A stretch of DNA of 64,000 nt from Roseiarcus sp963822215 (GCA_963822215.1 CAWGGX010000009.1:124001-188000), one strand, 5' to 3'. Shown: positions 23,834 through 32,587, counted from the first letter of the stretch. The notes: generated by a model not told the origin, from the sequence alone. Program-made: numbers and translations.

Positions 23834-24403
23834 ATGCACGTCTTGTCGGCCGAAAGCGCTTCGGACGACCGCTGGTCGACGATGATGAAGGCCGCGATGG
23901 CGGGCGACGAGCATGTCTACCGGCGCCTTCTTGAGGAGATTGGCCGCTCGGTGAGGGTGATGGCGCGCGCCGCCTTCGCCAGGGCGAGGTTGGGCGACGC
24001 GGATGTCGAGGATGCGGTGCAGGAGACGTTGCTGGCGATCCATCTGAAACGCCACACCTGGGACCCGGGCCAGAATCTTGGGCCTTGGGTGAACGCCGTC
24101 GCTCGCCATAAGATCATCGACGCGATGCGCCGGCGGGGCGCCCGCCGCGTCGAACCGATCGAGGACTTTGAGGACTTCCTTGCGGCGCCCGAAGCGGAGG
24201 ATCCGCACATACTCAGCGACGCGAAAAAGCTGATGGAAACGCTCAAGCCGCGCCAGCGCGACATCGTCCAGTCGATCTCGCTCGACGGCCAGTCGATCGC
24301 CGCGACCGCCTCGCGGCTCGACATGTCCGAGGTCGCGGTGCGGGTTGCGCTCCACCGGGCGCTGAAATCGCTCGGCGCCGCCTGGCGGAGATCCGTGTCG
24401 TGA
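23834..24403 (+). CDS. ECF sigma factor, SigF/NrsF-associated group
   Basis: The product is 189 residues. Region 2 is visible as YRRLLEEIGRSVRVMARAAF... DVEDAVQETLLAIHLKRHTWD, and region 4 as LKPRQRDIVQSISLDGQSIAATASRLDMSEVAVRVALHRALKSL. The DxEDAVQETLLAIH signature is typical of ECF sigmas paired with NrsF (DUF1109) anti-sigmas. The stop overlaps the start of that gene by four bases. In Caulobacter the equivalent sigma responds to heavy-metal and oxidative stress; the same signal here is an inference. Confidence 0.85.
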   Translation: MHVLSAESASDDRWSTMMKAAMAGDEHVYRRLLEEIGRSVRVMARAAFARARLGDADVEDAVQETLLAIHLKRHTWDPGQNLGPWVNAVARHKIIDAMRRRGARRVEPIEDFEDFLAAPEAEDPHILSDAKKLMETLKPRQRDIVQSISLDGQSIAATASRLDMSEVAVRVALHRALKSLGAAWRRSVS

Positions 24404-25038
24404 AGACCTCTGAATTCATCGCGGCGCTCGCCGCCGACCCGGTTCCCGAGCCGATCCATCTCGGCCGCCGACTCGCCTCGGCGCTCGCGCTCGGCTTCCT
24501 TGGCGCGGTCAGCCTTTACGCGCTCGTCCTCGGGCCCCGGCCGGACTTTGCCGAAGCGCTGGGCACGGTTCGCTTCGCCCTCAAGTTCGTCGACGCGCTG
24601 GCGCTCGCCTTGCCCGCAATTCTGCTCGTTGCGCGTCTTGCGCGACCCGATGCGAGGCCGGGCGCGCTCGCGCTGTGGCTTTTCGCGCCGCTCGTGCTTC
24701 TGGCCGCAGCCGTCGTCGTCGAGTTGGTCGTCGTGCCGCAGGACGAATGGCTGCCGCGCCTCCTCGGACAGAACATGCGCTACTGCACGACGATGATTCC
24801 GATGATGGCTGCGCCAATTCTCGTGGCGCTGATCGTGGCGCTCCGCGCTGGCGCGCCCCAGCATCCAGGCTGGACGGGGGCGCTTGCAGGCGCGGCCGCG
24901 GCCGGGATCGCCGCGTTCCTCTATGCATCGCATTGCCCGGACGATTCGCCGCTGTTCGTCGCGACCTGGTATCCGCTGGCGACGCTCGTCTGCGCCGCCG
25001 CGGGCGCGTGGGCGGGCCGGCGGTTTTTGGCCTGGTGA
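24400..25038 (+). CDS. NrsF-like (DUF1109) membrane anti-sigma factor
   Basis: GTG 24400 overlaps the sigma stop (GTGA). The 212-residue product has six predicted membrane helices (for example ALALGFLGAVSLYALVLG, LWLFAPLVLLAAAVVVELVVV, AGAAAAGIAAFLYASHCPDD). The conserved Cys residues are NMRYCTTMIP and ASHCPDD, the pair that senses stress in NrsF. The N-terminal MKTSEFIAALAADPVPEP is the usual cytosolic sigma-binding start. It keeps the ECF sigma inactive until signalled. Confidence 0.85.
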   Translation: MKTSEFIAALAADPVPEPIHLGRRLASALALGFLGAVSLYALVLGPRPDFAEALGTVRFALKFVDALALALPAILLVARLARPDARPGALALWLFAPLVLLAAAVVVELVVVPQDEWLPRLLGQNMRYCTTMIPMMAAPILVALIVALRAGAPQHPGWTGALAGAAAAGIAAFLYASHCPDDSPLFVATWYPLATLVCAAAGAWAGRRFLAW

Positions 25039-25091
25039 TCCCCCCTTGTCGTGCTCGCGGGAGAAGGGGATCCGAAGGGCCGGATGAGAGT

Positions 25092-25748
25092 TTATTTCTT
25101 CACCAGCGGATCCACGATCGCCTTCAACTGGTCGAAGGTCAGCTCGCCCCCGTACACCTTGCCGTCGATGACGAAGGTCGGCGTGCCGGTGAGCTTGATC
25201 TCGTCATTGGCGCGCTTGGCGATGGCGACGACGCCGTCGGCCAGCTTCTGGTTGTTGAGGCACTGGGTCGCCTGGTCCTTGGTCATGCCGGTGGCGCGCA
25301 TGGCGGTGACCAGCGGCTCGAGCGGCTTGTCGACGAAGGCCCATTTGTCCTGCTCGGCGAACAGCAGCTCGTCGGCCGCGAGCGCCTTGTCGTCGCCGAG
25401 GCAGCGGGCGAGGATGAAGCCCGCCACGTCGAGGGTGTTGCGGGAGAATTCACGGAAAATGAACCGGATCTTGCCGTCGTCGATGTAGGCCGTCTTGAGC
25501 TGCGGCAAGGTCTCCTTGCTGAACGTCGCACAATGCGGGCAGGTCAGCGACCCGTACTCGATGACGGGGACGCCGTTCGGGTCGCCGATCGCCAGATCCG
25601 GCAGCGCGTCCTGCGTCGTCTGCAACACCTTGGCCATATCGACGGTGCGATCCGGCTGCGGCGCATCGGCGGCGGAGGCGCCGGAGGCGAGCGCCGCCGC
25701 GCAAATGAGGGCGGCGCCGGCGAGATGGCGAAGGGAAGCGAAAGCCAT
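25092..25748 (-). CDS. DsbA-family periplasmic thiol-disulfide oxidoreductase
   Basis: The product is 218 residues with a signal peptide (LRHLAGAALICAAALASGASA). The thioredoxin-like fold has active site CPHC (SLTCPHCATFSKETLPQL) and cis-Pro loop TGTPTFVIDG, with the helical insert carrying another Cys pair (RCLGDD, QCLNNQ). It probably oxidises or isomerises cysteines of exported proteins. It converges with the NrsF gene; the gap holds a short GGGAGAAGGGGATC hairpin that may end transcription. Confidence 0.9.
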   Translation of the reverse strand: MAFASLRHLAGAALICAAALASGASAADAPQPDRTVDMAKVLQTTQDALPDLAIGDPNGVPVIEYGSLTCPHCATFSKETLPQLKTAYIDDGKIRFIFREFSRNTLDVAGFILARCLGDDKALAADELLFAEQDKWAFVDKPLEPLVTAMRATGMTKDQATQCLNNQKLADGVVAIAKRANDEIKLTGTPTFVIDGKVYGGELTFDQLKAIVDPLVKK

Positions 25749-25919
25749 TCAGGGCTCCTAACGGTCGGGCTGGTGGAACGGGCGGGACATTGCTCACAAA
25801 CGCGGCCGGGCGGCAACCCCCGCCGTCTGCCGAGCCGCTCCCGAGTCCGGATCGTTGAGGCTTGGCGCGCGGCATGCTGGCATGTTAGCCAGTCGCCAAA
25901 CGACAACGAGGAGAGGACA

Positions 25920-26975
25920 ATGGAATACCGGCAGCTTGGCCAATCCGGCCTGAAAGTCTCGGTCCTGACGATGGGCACCATGACCTTCGGCGGGAAGGGT
26001 CCCTTCGCCAAGGTCGGCGACGTCTCGCTGGACGAGGTGCGCCGCCTCATCGATATCTTCGCCGACGCGGGCGTCAACCTGATCGACACGGCCAACATCT
26101 ATTCGGCCGGCCGCTCGGAGGAGATGGTCGGCGAGGCGATGCCGGTCCGCAAGCCCGGCATGCTGGTCGCGACCAAGGCGCGCTTCCCCACGGGCGGCGG
26201 CCCGAACGACCGGGGCTCGTCGCGCTGGCATCTGATCCGCGAATGCGAAGCCAGCCTCAAGCGCCTGCGCACCGACGTCATCGACCTCTACCAGTTGCAC
26301 CAGTGGGACGGCCTGACGCCGCTCGAGGAGACGATGGAGGCGCTCGACAGCCTCGTGCGCTCGGGCAAGGTCCGCTACGTCGGCTGCTCGAACTTCTCCG
26401 GCTGGCACATCATGAAGGCGATGGAGGTGGCGCGCCGCGACCGACGCGTCCCGTTCGTCTCCGAGCAGATCCACTACACGCTGCAGGCGCGCGAGGCGGA
26501 ATACGAGCTTTTGCCGGTAGCGGCCGACCAGGGCCTTGGCGTCCTCGTCTGGAGTCCGATCGCGGGCGGCCTCCTGTCGGGGAAGCACCGGCGCAACAAG
26601 GCCGCGCCCGAGGGCACACGCCAGTTTTCCGGCTGGACCGAGCCGCCGGTGCGCGACGAGAACGCACTCTGGGACATCGTCGACGAGCTTGTCGCGATCG
26701 GCGAGGCGCATGGGGTGTCGGCGGCGCAGATCGCGCTCGCTTGGTTGCTCGGCCGCCCGACCGTGACCTCGGTCATCGTCGGCGGACGCAACGAGGCGCA
26801 GTTTCGTGACAACCTCGCCTGCGTCGACGTGAAGCTCACGGAGGTCGAGCGCGCGCGGCTCGACAAGGTCAGCCAGCCGCCGCTCATCTACCCCTACTGG
26901 CACCAGTCCTGGACCGCCAACGATCGGCTCAACGCGGCCGATCTCGTGCTGCACAAGGCGTATTTGAAGGGGTGA
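25920..26975 (+). CDS. aldo/keto reductase
   Basis: ATG 25920 (MEYRQLGQSGLKVSVLTMGTMTFGG) follows GAGGAGAGG; the longer open frame upstream is antisense to dsbA. The 351-residue product has the NADPH-dependent AKR barrel: DTANIYSAGRSEE with the catalytic Asp and Tyr, TKARFPTG with the Lys, and DLYQLHQWD with the His. The C-terminal coenzyme loop is VTSVIVGGRNEAQFRDN. It resembles YajO/YghZ-like reductases. The substrate is unknown. Confidence 0.9.
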   Translation: MEYRQLGQSGLKVSVLTMGTMTFGGKGPFAKVGDVSLDEVRRLIDIFADAGVNLIDTANIYSAGRSEEMVGEAMPVRKPGMLVATKARFPTGGGPNDRGSSRWHLIRECEASLKRLRTDVIDLYQLHQWDGLTPLEETMEALDSLVRSGKVRYVGCSNFSGWHIMKAMEVARRDRRVPFVSEQIHYTLQAREAEYELLPVAADQGLGVLVWSPIAGGLLSGKHRRNKAAPEGTRQFSGWTEPPVRDENALWDIVDELVAIGEAHGVSAAQIALAWLLGRPTVTSVIVGGRNEAQFRDNLACVDVKLTEVERARLDKVSQPPLIYPYWHQSWTANDRLNAADLVLHKAYLKG

Positions 26976-27054
26976 ACGCCTTCCTTGCGCTCGCGGGACG
27001 GGAGACGGCGTCGCCCAGGGCGACGCGTGAGGGGGGCGCCGCTGGCCCCCTCAA

Positions 27055-27078
27055 CCTCTCTCGGTTTTGCGCGAGAGG
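27055..27078. terminator. bidirectional terminator-like hairpin
   Basis: CCTCTCTCG and CGCGAGAGG pair (one mismatch) around GTTTTG in the short gap between the converging aldo/keto reductase and phaZ genes. Confidence 0.45.
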
Positions 27079-27085
27079 GGAGAGC

Positions 27086-28300
27086 TTAACGGCTTGACTG
27101 GATGTGGTTGCGCAGAACCGGGTAGACCTGCGACTCCCAACGTTTGCCGTTGAATACGCCGTAATGGCCGACGCCGGCCTGCAGGTGGTGGGTCTTCATG
27201 TAAGGCCTGAGGCCCGAGCAGAGGTCCTGCGCGGCGAGAGTCTGGCCGACGGCGCAGATGTCGTCCCGCTCGCCTTCGACCGTCAAAAGAAACGTCTTCT
27301 TGATTGCCCGCGGCTCCACCACGCGGCCCCGGTGCTTCATCAGCCCCTGGGGCAGCAGGCAACGCTGGAAGACCTGCTCGACCGTTTCCAGGTAGAAGTC
27401 GGCGCTCATGTCCATGACCGCCAGGTATTCTTTATAGAATTCCTTGATCGCGTCAGCCTTCTCCGCGTCGCCCGCAATCCGGTGCTGGAACATCTCGACG
27501 AAGGATTTCGTGTGCCGGTCGACGTTCATGCTCATGAAGGCGCAGAGCTGGAGGAAACCCGGATACACCCGCCGCCCGGCGCCCTCGCATTTGTTCGGCA
27601 CCACCCCGATCATGTTGGTGCGAAACCACTCGATCGGCTTTTCTGTCGCCAACTCGTTCACCTTGGTCGGCGAAATGCGGCAGTCGATGGGGCCGGCCAT
27701 CAGGGTGAGACTGGCGGGCTGGATGTTGGACTTGTCCTGGGCCATCACGGACGTCGCGATCAGCGCCGACACCGTCGGCTGGCAGACCGCCACGAGATGG
27801 CAGTCCTCGCCGATGACATTGACGAAGTCGATCAGGTGGTCGGTGTAGTCGTCGAGCGCGAAGGGACCATGGTGGAGGGGCACGTCGCGAGGATTGATCC
27901 AATCGGTGATGAATACCTGGTGGTCGCGCAGCAGCGTGCGGATCGTCCCGCGCAGGAGCGTGGCGAAGTGACCCGACATTGGCGCGACGAGCAGGATCTT
28001 CGGATCGTCCTGGCCGCCCTCGCGGCGGAAGCGCAACAGGTCACAGAACGGCGTCTTGTGGACGGCCTTCTCTTCAACCCGAATGCTCTCGCCATCGACC
28101 TCGACGAAGTCGATGCCGTAATCGGGGCGCGCATGGGTGAAGCCGGCAAGCGCGATCAACTCGTAATAGGCGGCCATGCGGCGCACGGGCGGCGCAAACG
28201 GGTTCGCATTCCAGGCCGTGAGGATTGTCTGGGCGTTTTCGGCGAACATGCGCACTTGATCGCCCGCGTCGGCCATTCTCTGATAAGCGTCGTACATCAT
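27086..28300 (-). CDS. phaZ: intracellular polyhydroxyalkanoate depolymerase
   Basis: ATG 28300 (MMYDAYQRMADAGDQV) is taken as start, the usual opening of rhizobial i-PHB depolymerases; a TTG 17 codons upstream is less likely. The 404-residue product has an alpha/beta-hydrolase core with VAPMSGHFATLLRGT and the Cys nucleophile motif VCQPTVSALIA, in place of the Ser nucleophile, as in intracellular depolymerases. The Asp/His region VEGERDDICAVGQT and GVGHYGVFNGKRW follows. It degrades cytosolic PHB granules. It is divergent from the GST gene, with a 17-bp inverted repeat between. Confidence 0.9.
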   Translation of the reverse strand: MMYDAYQRMADAGDQVRMFAENAQTILTAWNANPFAPPVRRMAAYYELIALAGFTHARPDYGIDFVEVDGESIRVEEKAVHKTPFCDLLRFRREGGQDDPKILLVAPMSGHFATLLRGTIRTLLRDHQVFITDWINPRDVPLHHGPFALDDYTDHLIDFVNVIGEDCHLVAVCQPTVSALIATSVMAQDKSNIQPASLTLMAGPIDCRISPTKVNELATEKPIEWFRTNMIGVVPNKCEGAGRRVYPGFLQLCAFMSMNVDRHTKSFVEMFQHRIAGDAEKADAIKEFYKEYLAVMDMSADFYLETVEQVFQRCLLPQGLMKHRGRVVEPRAIKKTFLLTVEGERDDICAVGQTLAAQDLCSGLRPYMKTHHLQAGVGHYGVFNGKRWESQVYPVLRNHIQSSR

Positions 28301-28335
28301 TCCCGGAATCCGCCCCCCGCTCCGCCCGAATGAGA

Positions 28336-28379
28336 GCAAGCGCTGTGCCAAAGCAATTCGCTTTTGGCACAGCGCTTGC
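28336..28379. promoter_or_regulatory. perfect 17-bp inverted repeat between phaZ and the GST gene
   Basis: GCAAGCGCTGTGCCAAA and its exact complement are separated by ten bases. The site lies 36 bases upstream of the phaZ start and 54 upstream of the GST start. In a divergent promoter region it cannot be a shared terminator, so an operator or a leader structure is more likely. Confidence 0.5.
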
Positions 28380-28432
28380 TATCGGCTAACTTGATAGGGA
28401 GTTGAGGAAACCGTCAACAGGCGAGAGCAACA

Positions 28433-29086
28433 ATGTCACGCACGACGCTGTCAATCAGCAGCAAAAACTATTCGTCCTGGTCGCTGCGCGGTTGGCTCAT
28501 GGCCAAACTGGCGAAAATCGAGTTCGACGAGGTGGTCGTCAACCCGGACGATGCGGACGCGCGCGCCGAGATCCTGCTGCTCTCGCCGTCGATCCTCGTG
28601 CCGTGCCTGACGTACAACAACATCCGGGTGTGGGACACGCTGGCGATCGGCGAGTTCTTGAACGAGATCGCGCCGAAGGCAGGCCTTCTGCCTAAGGATC
28701 AGGCGACTCGCGCACATTGCCGGTCGGTCTGCGGCGAGATGCACTCGGGTTTCGTCTCGCTCCGTCAGGCGCTGCCGATGAACATCAAGGCCGAGATTCC
28801 CCATTTCAAGATCTGGTCGAAGGCGCACGCCGACATCGATCGCATCAAGACGATCTGGAGCGAGTGCCTCGGGACCTACGGCGGCCCATTCCTGTTCGGC
28901 AAGATCTCGATGGCCGACGCGATGTACGCCCCGGTCGTGAGCCGGTTCCGAACCTATGGCGTCAAGCTGGACGGCGCGCTCGAGGCGTACGCCGCCCGGA
29001 TCTGGGACCTGCCCTCGATGAAGGAATGGCGTGAAGGCGCGCTGGCCGAGGAGGACGAGATCGAAGAGCTCGAGGTCGAGTTTTGA
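28433..29086 (+). CDS. glutathione S-transferase family protein
   Basis: The product is 217 residues. The N-terminal thioredoxin-like domain begins LSISSKNYSSWSLRGWLMAKLA, with the Ser-rich catalytic loop typical of bacterial GSTs. It has the cis-Pro ILVPCLT and the glutathione-binding WDTLAIGEFLNE. The C-terminal helical domain includes GGPFLFGKISMADAMYAPVV, the standard N-cap motif. It conjugates or reduces electrophiles with glutathione; the substrate is unknown. It is divergent from phaZ. Confidence 0.85.
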   Translation: MSRTTLSISSKNYSSWSLRGWLMAKLAKIEFDEVVVNPDDADARAEILLLSPSILVPCLTYNNIRVWDTLAIGEFLNEIAPKAGLLPKDQATRAHCRSVCGEMHSGFVSLRQALPMNIKAEIPHFKIWSKAHADIDRIKTIWSECLGTYGGPFLFGKISMADAMYAPVVSRFRTYGVKLDGALEAYAARIWDLPSMKEWREGALAEEDEIEELEVEF

Positions 29087-29163
29087 CGAGATCGTAGCCG
29101 CGCTCGGCAGCCCGTCGAAAGACAAACGTCCTTTCGGCCGCCCCATGGATCCCGCCTGCAACG

Positions 29164-30465
29164 TCAGCGCGTCAGGGCCACGCAGGTGATGTCGTCGAAT
29201 TGCGCACGCCCGCTGGTATGCGCGCGCACGGTGTCCTCCACGCGCGCGATCCACGCCGCCGCGCTGCAGGCCTCGCCCGTCGCAAGGAGTTCGGCAAGCC
29301 GTTCTTCCCCGAATTCGGTGTTGGCCTGGTCCTCGGCTTCGGTGACGCCGTCGGTGTAGATAAAGAGGAGGTCGCCCGGGGCCATCCCGGTGCGCAGCGT
29401 TTTCGGCTTCAGGGTTTCGAACAGGCCGACCGGCAGGCCGCCGCCCGACAGCTTTTCGACCCTGCCGTCGGCCCGGCGCATCAGCGCCGGAAGGTGACCG
29501 CAGCTCACGATTTCGATTTCGCCGGTGCGCAAGTCGAAAGCGGCGTAGAGGAGGGTCGCGAACAGTTCGGCGGCGTTGTTGTTGGCGAGATAGGCATTGG
29601 CCTTGAGGATCGCGCCGGGCAGGTCGGGTCGCTCGCGCAAATTGATGCGGATCAGCGTCTTGGTGATGCCGGTGAAGAGCGCCGCCGGGACGCCTTTGCC
29701 GCAGACGTCGCCGACGCCGACCGCGACCCGCCCGTCGTCGAGCGCCACCAGTTCGAACCAGTCGCCCCCGACATCGCGCGCCGCGTTCATCGTCGCCGAG
29801 GCGTCGACTCCGGTTTCGGCTGCGAATTCGTCCGGCTTCGGCAGGAGCGCGCGCTGGATCACCGCGGCGCTCGCCATCTCGTCGCTGCGCTGGCGGCGCA
29901 GCAGGATCTGCTCGGCCATGCGCCCGAAAGTGTGGCCGAAATCGGCGAGGTCCGGGAGCGGATTGCGCAGCTCTTCGAGCAGCGCCGGATCGAACTCGTG
30001 CCGCTCGAGCGCCTCCAGCGCATGGGTGTAGAGGCCGATCGCCCCGTTGAAGCGGCGCAGCCGGTCGCCCATCCGGCCGATGACGTCGATCAGCAATGAC
30101 GGCGTCGTGCGGGCGACCTCGGCGAGCGCGGAGCGACCGACGCGCAGGACCGTGACCGGCGTTCGGGCGCGCACGGTCGCCGAGCGCTGCAAATGGGCGA
30201 GCGCGCCGAGTTCGCCGACCAGGCAGGGCGCTTTAAGGACCGCAATCGGAATGGCGCCGCGCGCGCTGTCGGCGATGACCGTCACCTGACCGGCCAGAAT
30301 CAGCGCGGCGTCATGCAATTCCTCGCCCTGGACCATCAGGACGGCGTCCTGTTCGTAGGTCTTCAGTTCGCCGACTTCGATCAGATAGGAGACGTCGTCT
30401 TCGGTGATTTGGCGGAACGCGCTGGTCGAACGGATGGTCGATCGCAGCGCAGACAGATCTTTCAT
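29164..30465 (-). CDS. PP2C (SpoIIE-type) phosphatase with cyclic-nucleotide-binding domain
   Basis: The product is 433 residues. Residues of about 10-130 form a cNMP-binding/Crp-like sensor (LIEVGELKTYEQDAVLMVQGEELHDAALILAGQVTVI). Next is a helical linker, then a SpoIIE phosphatase domain (DVGGDWFELVALDDGRVAVGVGDVCGKGVPAALF, TLLYAAFDLRTGEIEIVSCGHLPALM, LLFIYTDGVTEAED) with the metal-binding Asp residues in place. It should dephosphorylate the STAS protein encoded two genes upstream. ATG 30465 overlaps the HATPase stop. Confidence 0.9.
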   Translation of the reverse strand: MKDLSALRSTIRSTSAFRQITEDDVSYLIEVGELKTYEQDAVLMVQGEELHDAALILAGQVTVIADSARGAIPIAVLKAPCLVGELGALAHLQRSATVRARTPVTVLRVGRSALAEVARTTPSLLIDVIGRMGDRLRRFNGAIGLYTHALEALERHEFDPALLEELRNPLPDLADFGHTFGRMAEQILLRRQRSDEMASAAVIQRALLPKPDEFAAETGVDASATMNAARDVGGDWFELVALDDGRVAVGVGDVCGKGVPAALFTGITKTLIRINLRERPDLPGAILKANAYLANNNAAELFATLLYAAFDLRTGEIEIVSCGHLPALMRRADGRVEKLSGGGLPVGLFETLKPKTLRTGMAPGDLLFIYTDGVTEAEDQANTEFGEERLAELLATGEACSAAAWIARVEDTVRAHTSGRAQFDDITCVALTR

Positions 30466-30896
30466 TCGGCGGGAAAAGCCCTCGAATCGGGGTTCTTGTT
30501 GGGGCCCGCGTCGAACTCGAGGACCAGGCGGTTGGCGCCGTCGGCGCGATGATACGTCATGCGGCGGGAGAACTTTTGCACGAGTCCGGTCCCGAATCCG
30601 CCGATTTCGAAATCCGTTCCGGGACCGCTGAGGCGCTTCGCCGGCGCGACGGTCGGATCGAACGCGCGGCCGTCGTCAATGAACTCGAGTCGCGTCCCGT
30701 CGGGTTCCGCCCAGATGGAGATCGTCGTCTTGTTGGCACGGCCATGCCTGACTGCGTTGAGGAACAGCTCCTCGACGCAGAGGTTTATCGCGAAGGTCGT
30801 CTCGCCCGCAAGTCCGAGGGCGCCCGATTCGCTCGCGAGCCAAGCCTCCGCATCCGCTGCACCCTCGACAGTGCCGGGGAACTCGCGGGACGGCAT
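30462..30896 (-). CDS. RsbW-like anti-sigma kinase (HATPase_c)
   Basis: The product is 144 residues with the GHKL ATP-binding motifs: N-box INLCVEELFLNAVRHG, G1 FIDDGRAFDP, and G2 FGTGLVQKFS. It should phosphorylate the STAS antagonist on Ser and bind a target when the antagonist is phosphorylated. The gene lies between STAS and phosphatase genes and overlaps the latter by four bases, giving a complete partner-switch module. No sigma target is adjacent, so the output is unknown. Confidence 0.85.
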   Translation of the reverse strand: MPSREFPGTVEGAADAEAWLASESGALGLAGETTFAINLCVEELFLNAVRHGRANKTTISIWAEPDGTRLEFIDDGRAFDPTVAPAKRLSGPGTDFEIGGFGTGLVQKFSRRMTYHRADGANRLVLEFDAGPNKNPDSRAFPAE

Positions 30897-30915
30897 CGGC
30901 GCCTGCTCCGGGGGA

Positions 30916-31284
30916 TCACGACTTGCGGCTGTCGAACTCCCGGGCCCGGGCGGTCAGAGACGCCGCAGCGGCGGCGGCGTCCGGATAAAGCCCGACCAGT
31001 TCGTCGAAGCCCGTCAGGCGCAGCACCTTTTCCACGCCCTCGTTGGCGCCGGCGACGGCGATGAAGGCTCCGCGACGGATGATCGTCTTGGCGCTCACCA
31101 TCAGGGTGCGCACCCCGAGCGAGGCGAGGAACGTCACTTTGGAAAGATCGATGACGAGGATCTTCGCCTTGTCCGCGAGCTCGGCGAAGCGGCCGTCGAC
31201 CTCCTGCGCGCCCGCGATGTCGAAGCGGCCGTCGAGCGTGACATGGGTCACGCCATCGGCGGTTTCATTGACGTTCATATCCAT
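30916..31284 (-). CDS. STAS-domain anti-sigma factor antagonist (RsbV-like)
   Basis: The product is 122 residues with the STAS pattern VTHVTLDGRFDIAGAQEVDGRF and the phosphorylation loop DLSKVTFLASLGVRTLM, where the Ser of 'LASLGVR' is the expected phosphosite. It is the first gene of the three-gene minus-strand operon with the HATPase kinase and cNMP-regulated phosphatase. A C-terminal Ala-rich helix (DAAAAAASLTARAREFDSRKS) extends slightly beyond the usual length. Confidence 0.9.
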   Translation of the reverse strand: MDMNVNETADGVTHVTLDGRFDIAGAQEVDGRFAELADKAKILVIDLSKVTFLASLGVRTLMVSAKTIIRRGAFIAVAGANEGVEKVLRLTGFDELVGLYPDAAAAAASLTARAREFDSRKS

Positions 31285-31488
31285 AGGCGCACCCGTCCGG
31301 CGTTGCAGGGTTGAACATAGATGCGGAAGTATGCAGGCTTCATGACAGTTTGGCGACTGCGGGCCACGCGGGGCTCGCTGTCGAAGTCCGGCAGGTTAGC
31401 GGGCTGGCGGCCAACGCAGATGTCAGGAGGGCGGCGTCTCGCCGCCCCGGAGCGCGAGACGCGCTCCGTCCGATCCGCTGAATCCCGC

Positions 31489-31956
31489 TCAGCCGCCGAG
31501 CTGGACGAAAATCGCATAGCGTCCGGAACTCAGCGTGATCCCGTTCTGGCGACCGGCGAGACGAATAATGACGCCGTTCGCGTTCTTCAGCCAGATCTCG
31601 CCGGGCACAGAGCCCACAGTCAGCGGTCCGGCGCCCTGGATATAGGCGCCGGCGAATTGCGAGACGTCCCTGAGATTGTAGACGTCGCCCGCGCCCTCGA
31701 TCCCGGCGAGCGCGCCAAGGCCGTTGAGTTCGCCGGTCAGGGTGAACGGATATTGCCGGCCCTTGAAGGTCAGCGTCCCCGTCCCGAGCCCGGAGCCGAC
31801 GAGGAACACCTGGGTCATCGACACTTTGCCCGACGGCTTGAGACCGCTGATGTCGGCGGCGGTCGGGACGACGGCGGGCGGCGTCGCGCAGCCGGCGAGC
31901 GCAAGGAGGCCGAGGATCGCGGCCGCGGCGGCGCAAGTCCCGGATCTGTCGGTCAT
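31489..31956 (-). CDS. putative lipoprotein, paralogue of the gene at 32093
   Basis: The product is 155 residues with a lipoprotein signal (AAAILGLLALAGC, Cys about 23). The mature part (ISGLKPSGKVSMTQVFLVGSGLGTGTLTFKGRQYPF... GDVYNLRDVSQFAGAYIQG... IWLKNANGVIIRLAGRQNG) aligns along its length with the next gene. It is a compact beta-rich fold with a glycine-rich 'GTGTLxFKGxxYPF' motif, reminiscent of small outer-membrane-associated proteins. Function unknown. Confidence 0.7.
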   Translation of the reverse strand: MTDRSGTCAAAAAILGLLALAGCATPPAVVPTAADISGLKPSGKVSMTQVFLVGSGLGTGTLTFKGRQYPFTLTGELNGLGALAGIEGAGDVYNLRDVSQFAGAYIQGAGPLTVGSVPGEIWLKNANGVIIRLAGRQNGITLSSGRYAIFVQLGG

Positions 31957-32022
31957 CGGCTAGGCCCTCGAGGATTCGGCGCGCGTCATCGCGCAATCCG
32001 GGCCGGGCGGCAAGGAAAAGGA

Positions 32023-32087
32023 TTTCATCACCAAGGACACGAAGAGACGCCAAGAGTCTTCGTGTCCTTGGCGCCCTTCGTGGTGAA
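32023..32087. repeat. imperfect palindrome of the CACGAAG type
   Basis: TTCATCACCAAGGACACGAAGA is mirrored by TCTTCGTGTCCTTGGCGCC and CTTCGTGGTGAA. A similar CACCGCAAAGGGCACAAGG...CTTTGTGGTGA element lies at about 37803-37874. It sits between the two lipoprotein genes and may serve as a stem-loop. Confidence 0.6.
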
Positions 32088-32092
32088 ACGAC

Positions 32093-32587
32093 CTATTTCG
32101 CCTTCTGGAGCTCGATCAGAATCTCGTCGCGCCCGAGGCTGAGCGCGGCGCCGGTCTGGCTTCCGGTCAGGTGCATGACGACGCCAGCCTTGTTCTCAAG
32201 CCATAGGTCGCCCTTGCCCGAGGTTTCCAGGCCGATGCCGCCGGTGCCTTGCGAATAAGGGCCCGAGAACTGCTTGACGTCGTCGAGCTTGTAGACTTCG
32301 CCCGCGACGTCGAGCTTCTCCACCGCGCCGGGCCCGATTACCGTGCCGACCATCTTGAACGGATACGTCTTGCCCTTGAAGGCCAGCGCGCCTGTGCCGA
32401 CGCCAGCGCCGCCGGCGAACACCTCCGTCATGACGACGCGGCCCGAGGGCTCGAGCCCGGCGATCGTCTGGGCGTTCGGCACCTCGGTCGGGATCGGATT
32501 CATGGCGCAGCCGCCAAGCGCCCCAGCGGCGAGCGCGAGGGTCGCGAGCGCGCCGCGGGGTTGGAACAGGTTGAGGCGGACGGTCAT
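32093..32587 (-). CDS. putative lipoprotein, paralogue of the gene at 31489
   Basis: ATG 32587 (MTVRLNLFQPRGALATLALAAG) gives 164 residues with lipobox GALGGC; the 31-codon extension upstream lacks signal-peptide character. The mature part (IAGLEPSGRVVMTEVFAGGAGVGTGALAFKGKTYPF, GEVYKLDDVKQFSGPYSQG) matches the neighbour, so the two arose by tandem duplication. Location is probably the inner leaflet of the outer membrane or the periplasmic face of the inner membrane. Function unknown. Confidence 0.7.
   Translation of the reverse strand: MTVRLNLFQPRGALATLALAAGALGGCAMNPIPTEVPNAQTIAGLEPSGRVVMTEVFAGGAGVGTGALAFKGKTYPFKMVGTVIGPGAVEKLDVAGEVYKLDDVKQFSGPYSQGTGGIGLETSGKGDLWLENKAGVVMHLTGSQTGAALSLGRDEILIELQKAK

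Noticed and set aside
24675..25919. Upstream extension of the aldo/keto reductase frame
   Set aside because: It runs through NrsF and antisense to dsbA with shadow composition; a strong Shine-Dalgarno and the family start lie at 25920.
28336..28379. Rho-independent terminator
   Set aside because: The inverted repeat lies between two divergent start codons and has no T-tract, so it has no transcript to end.
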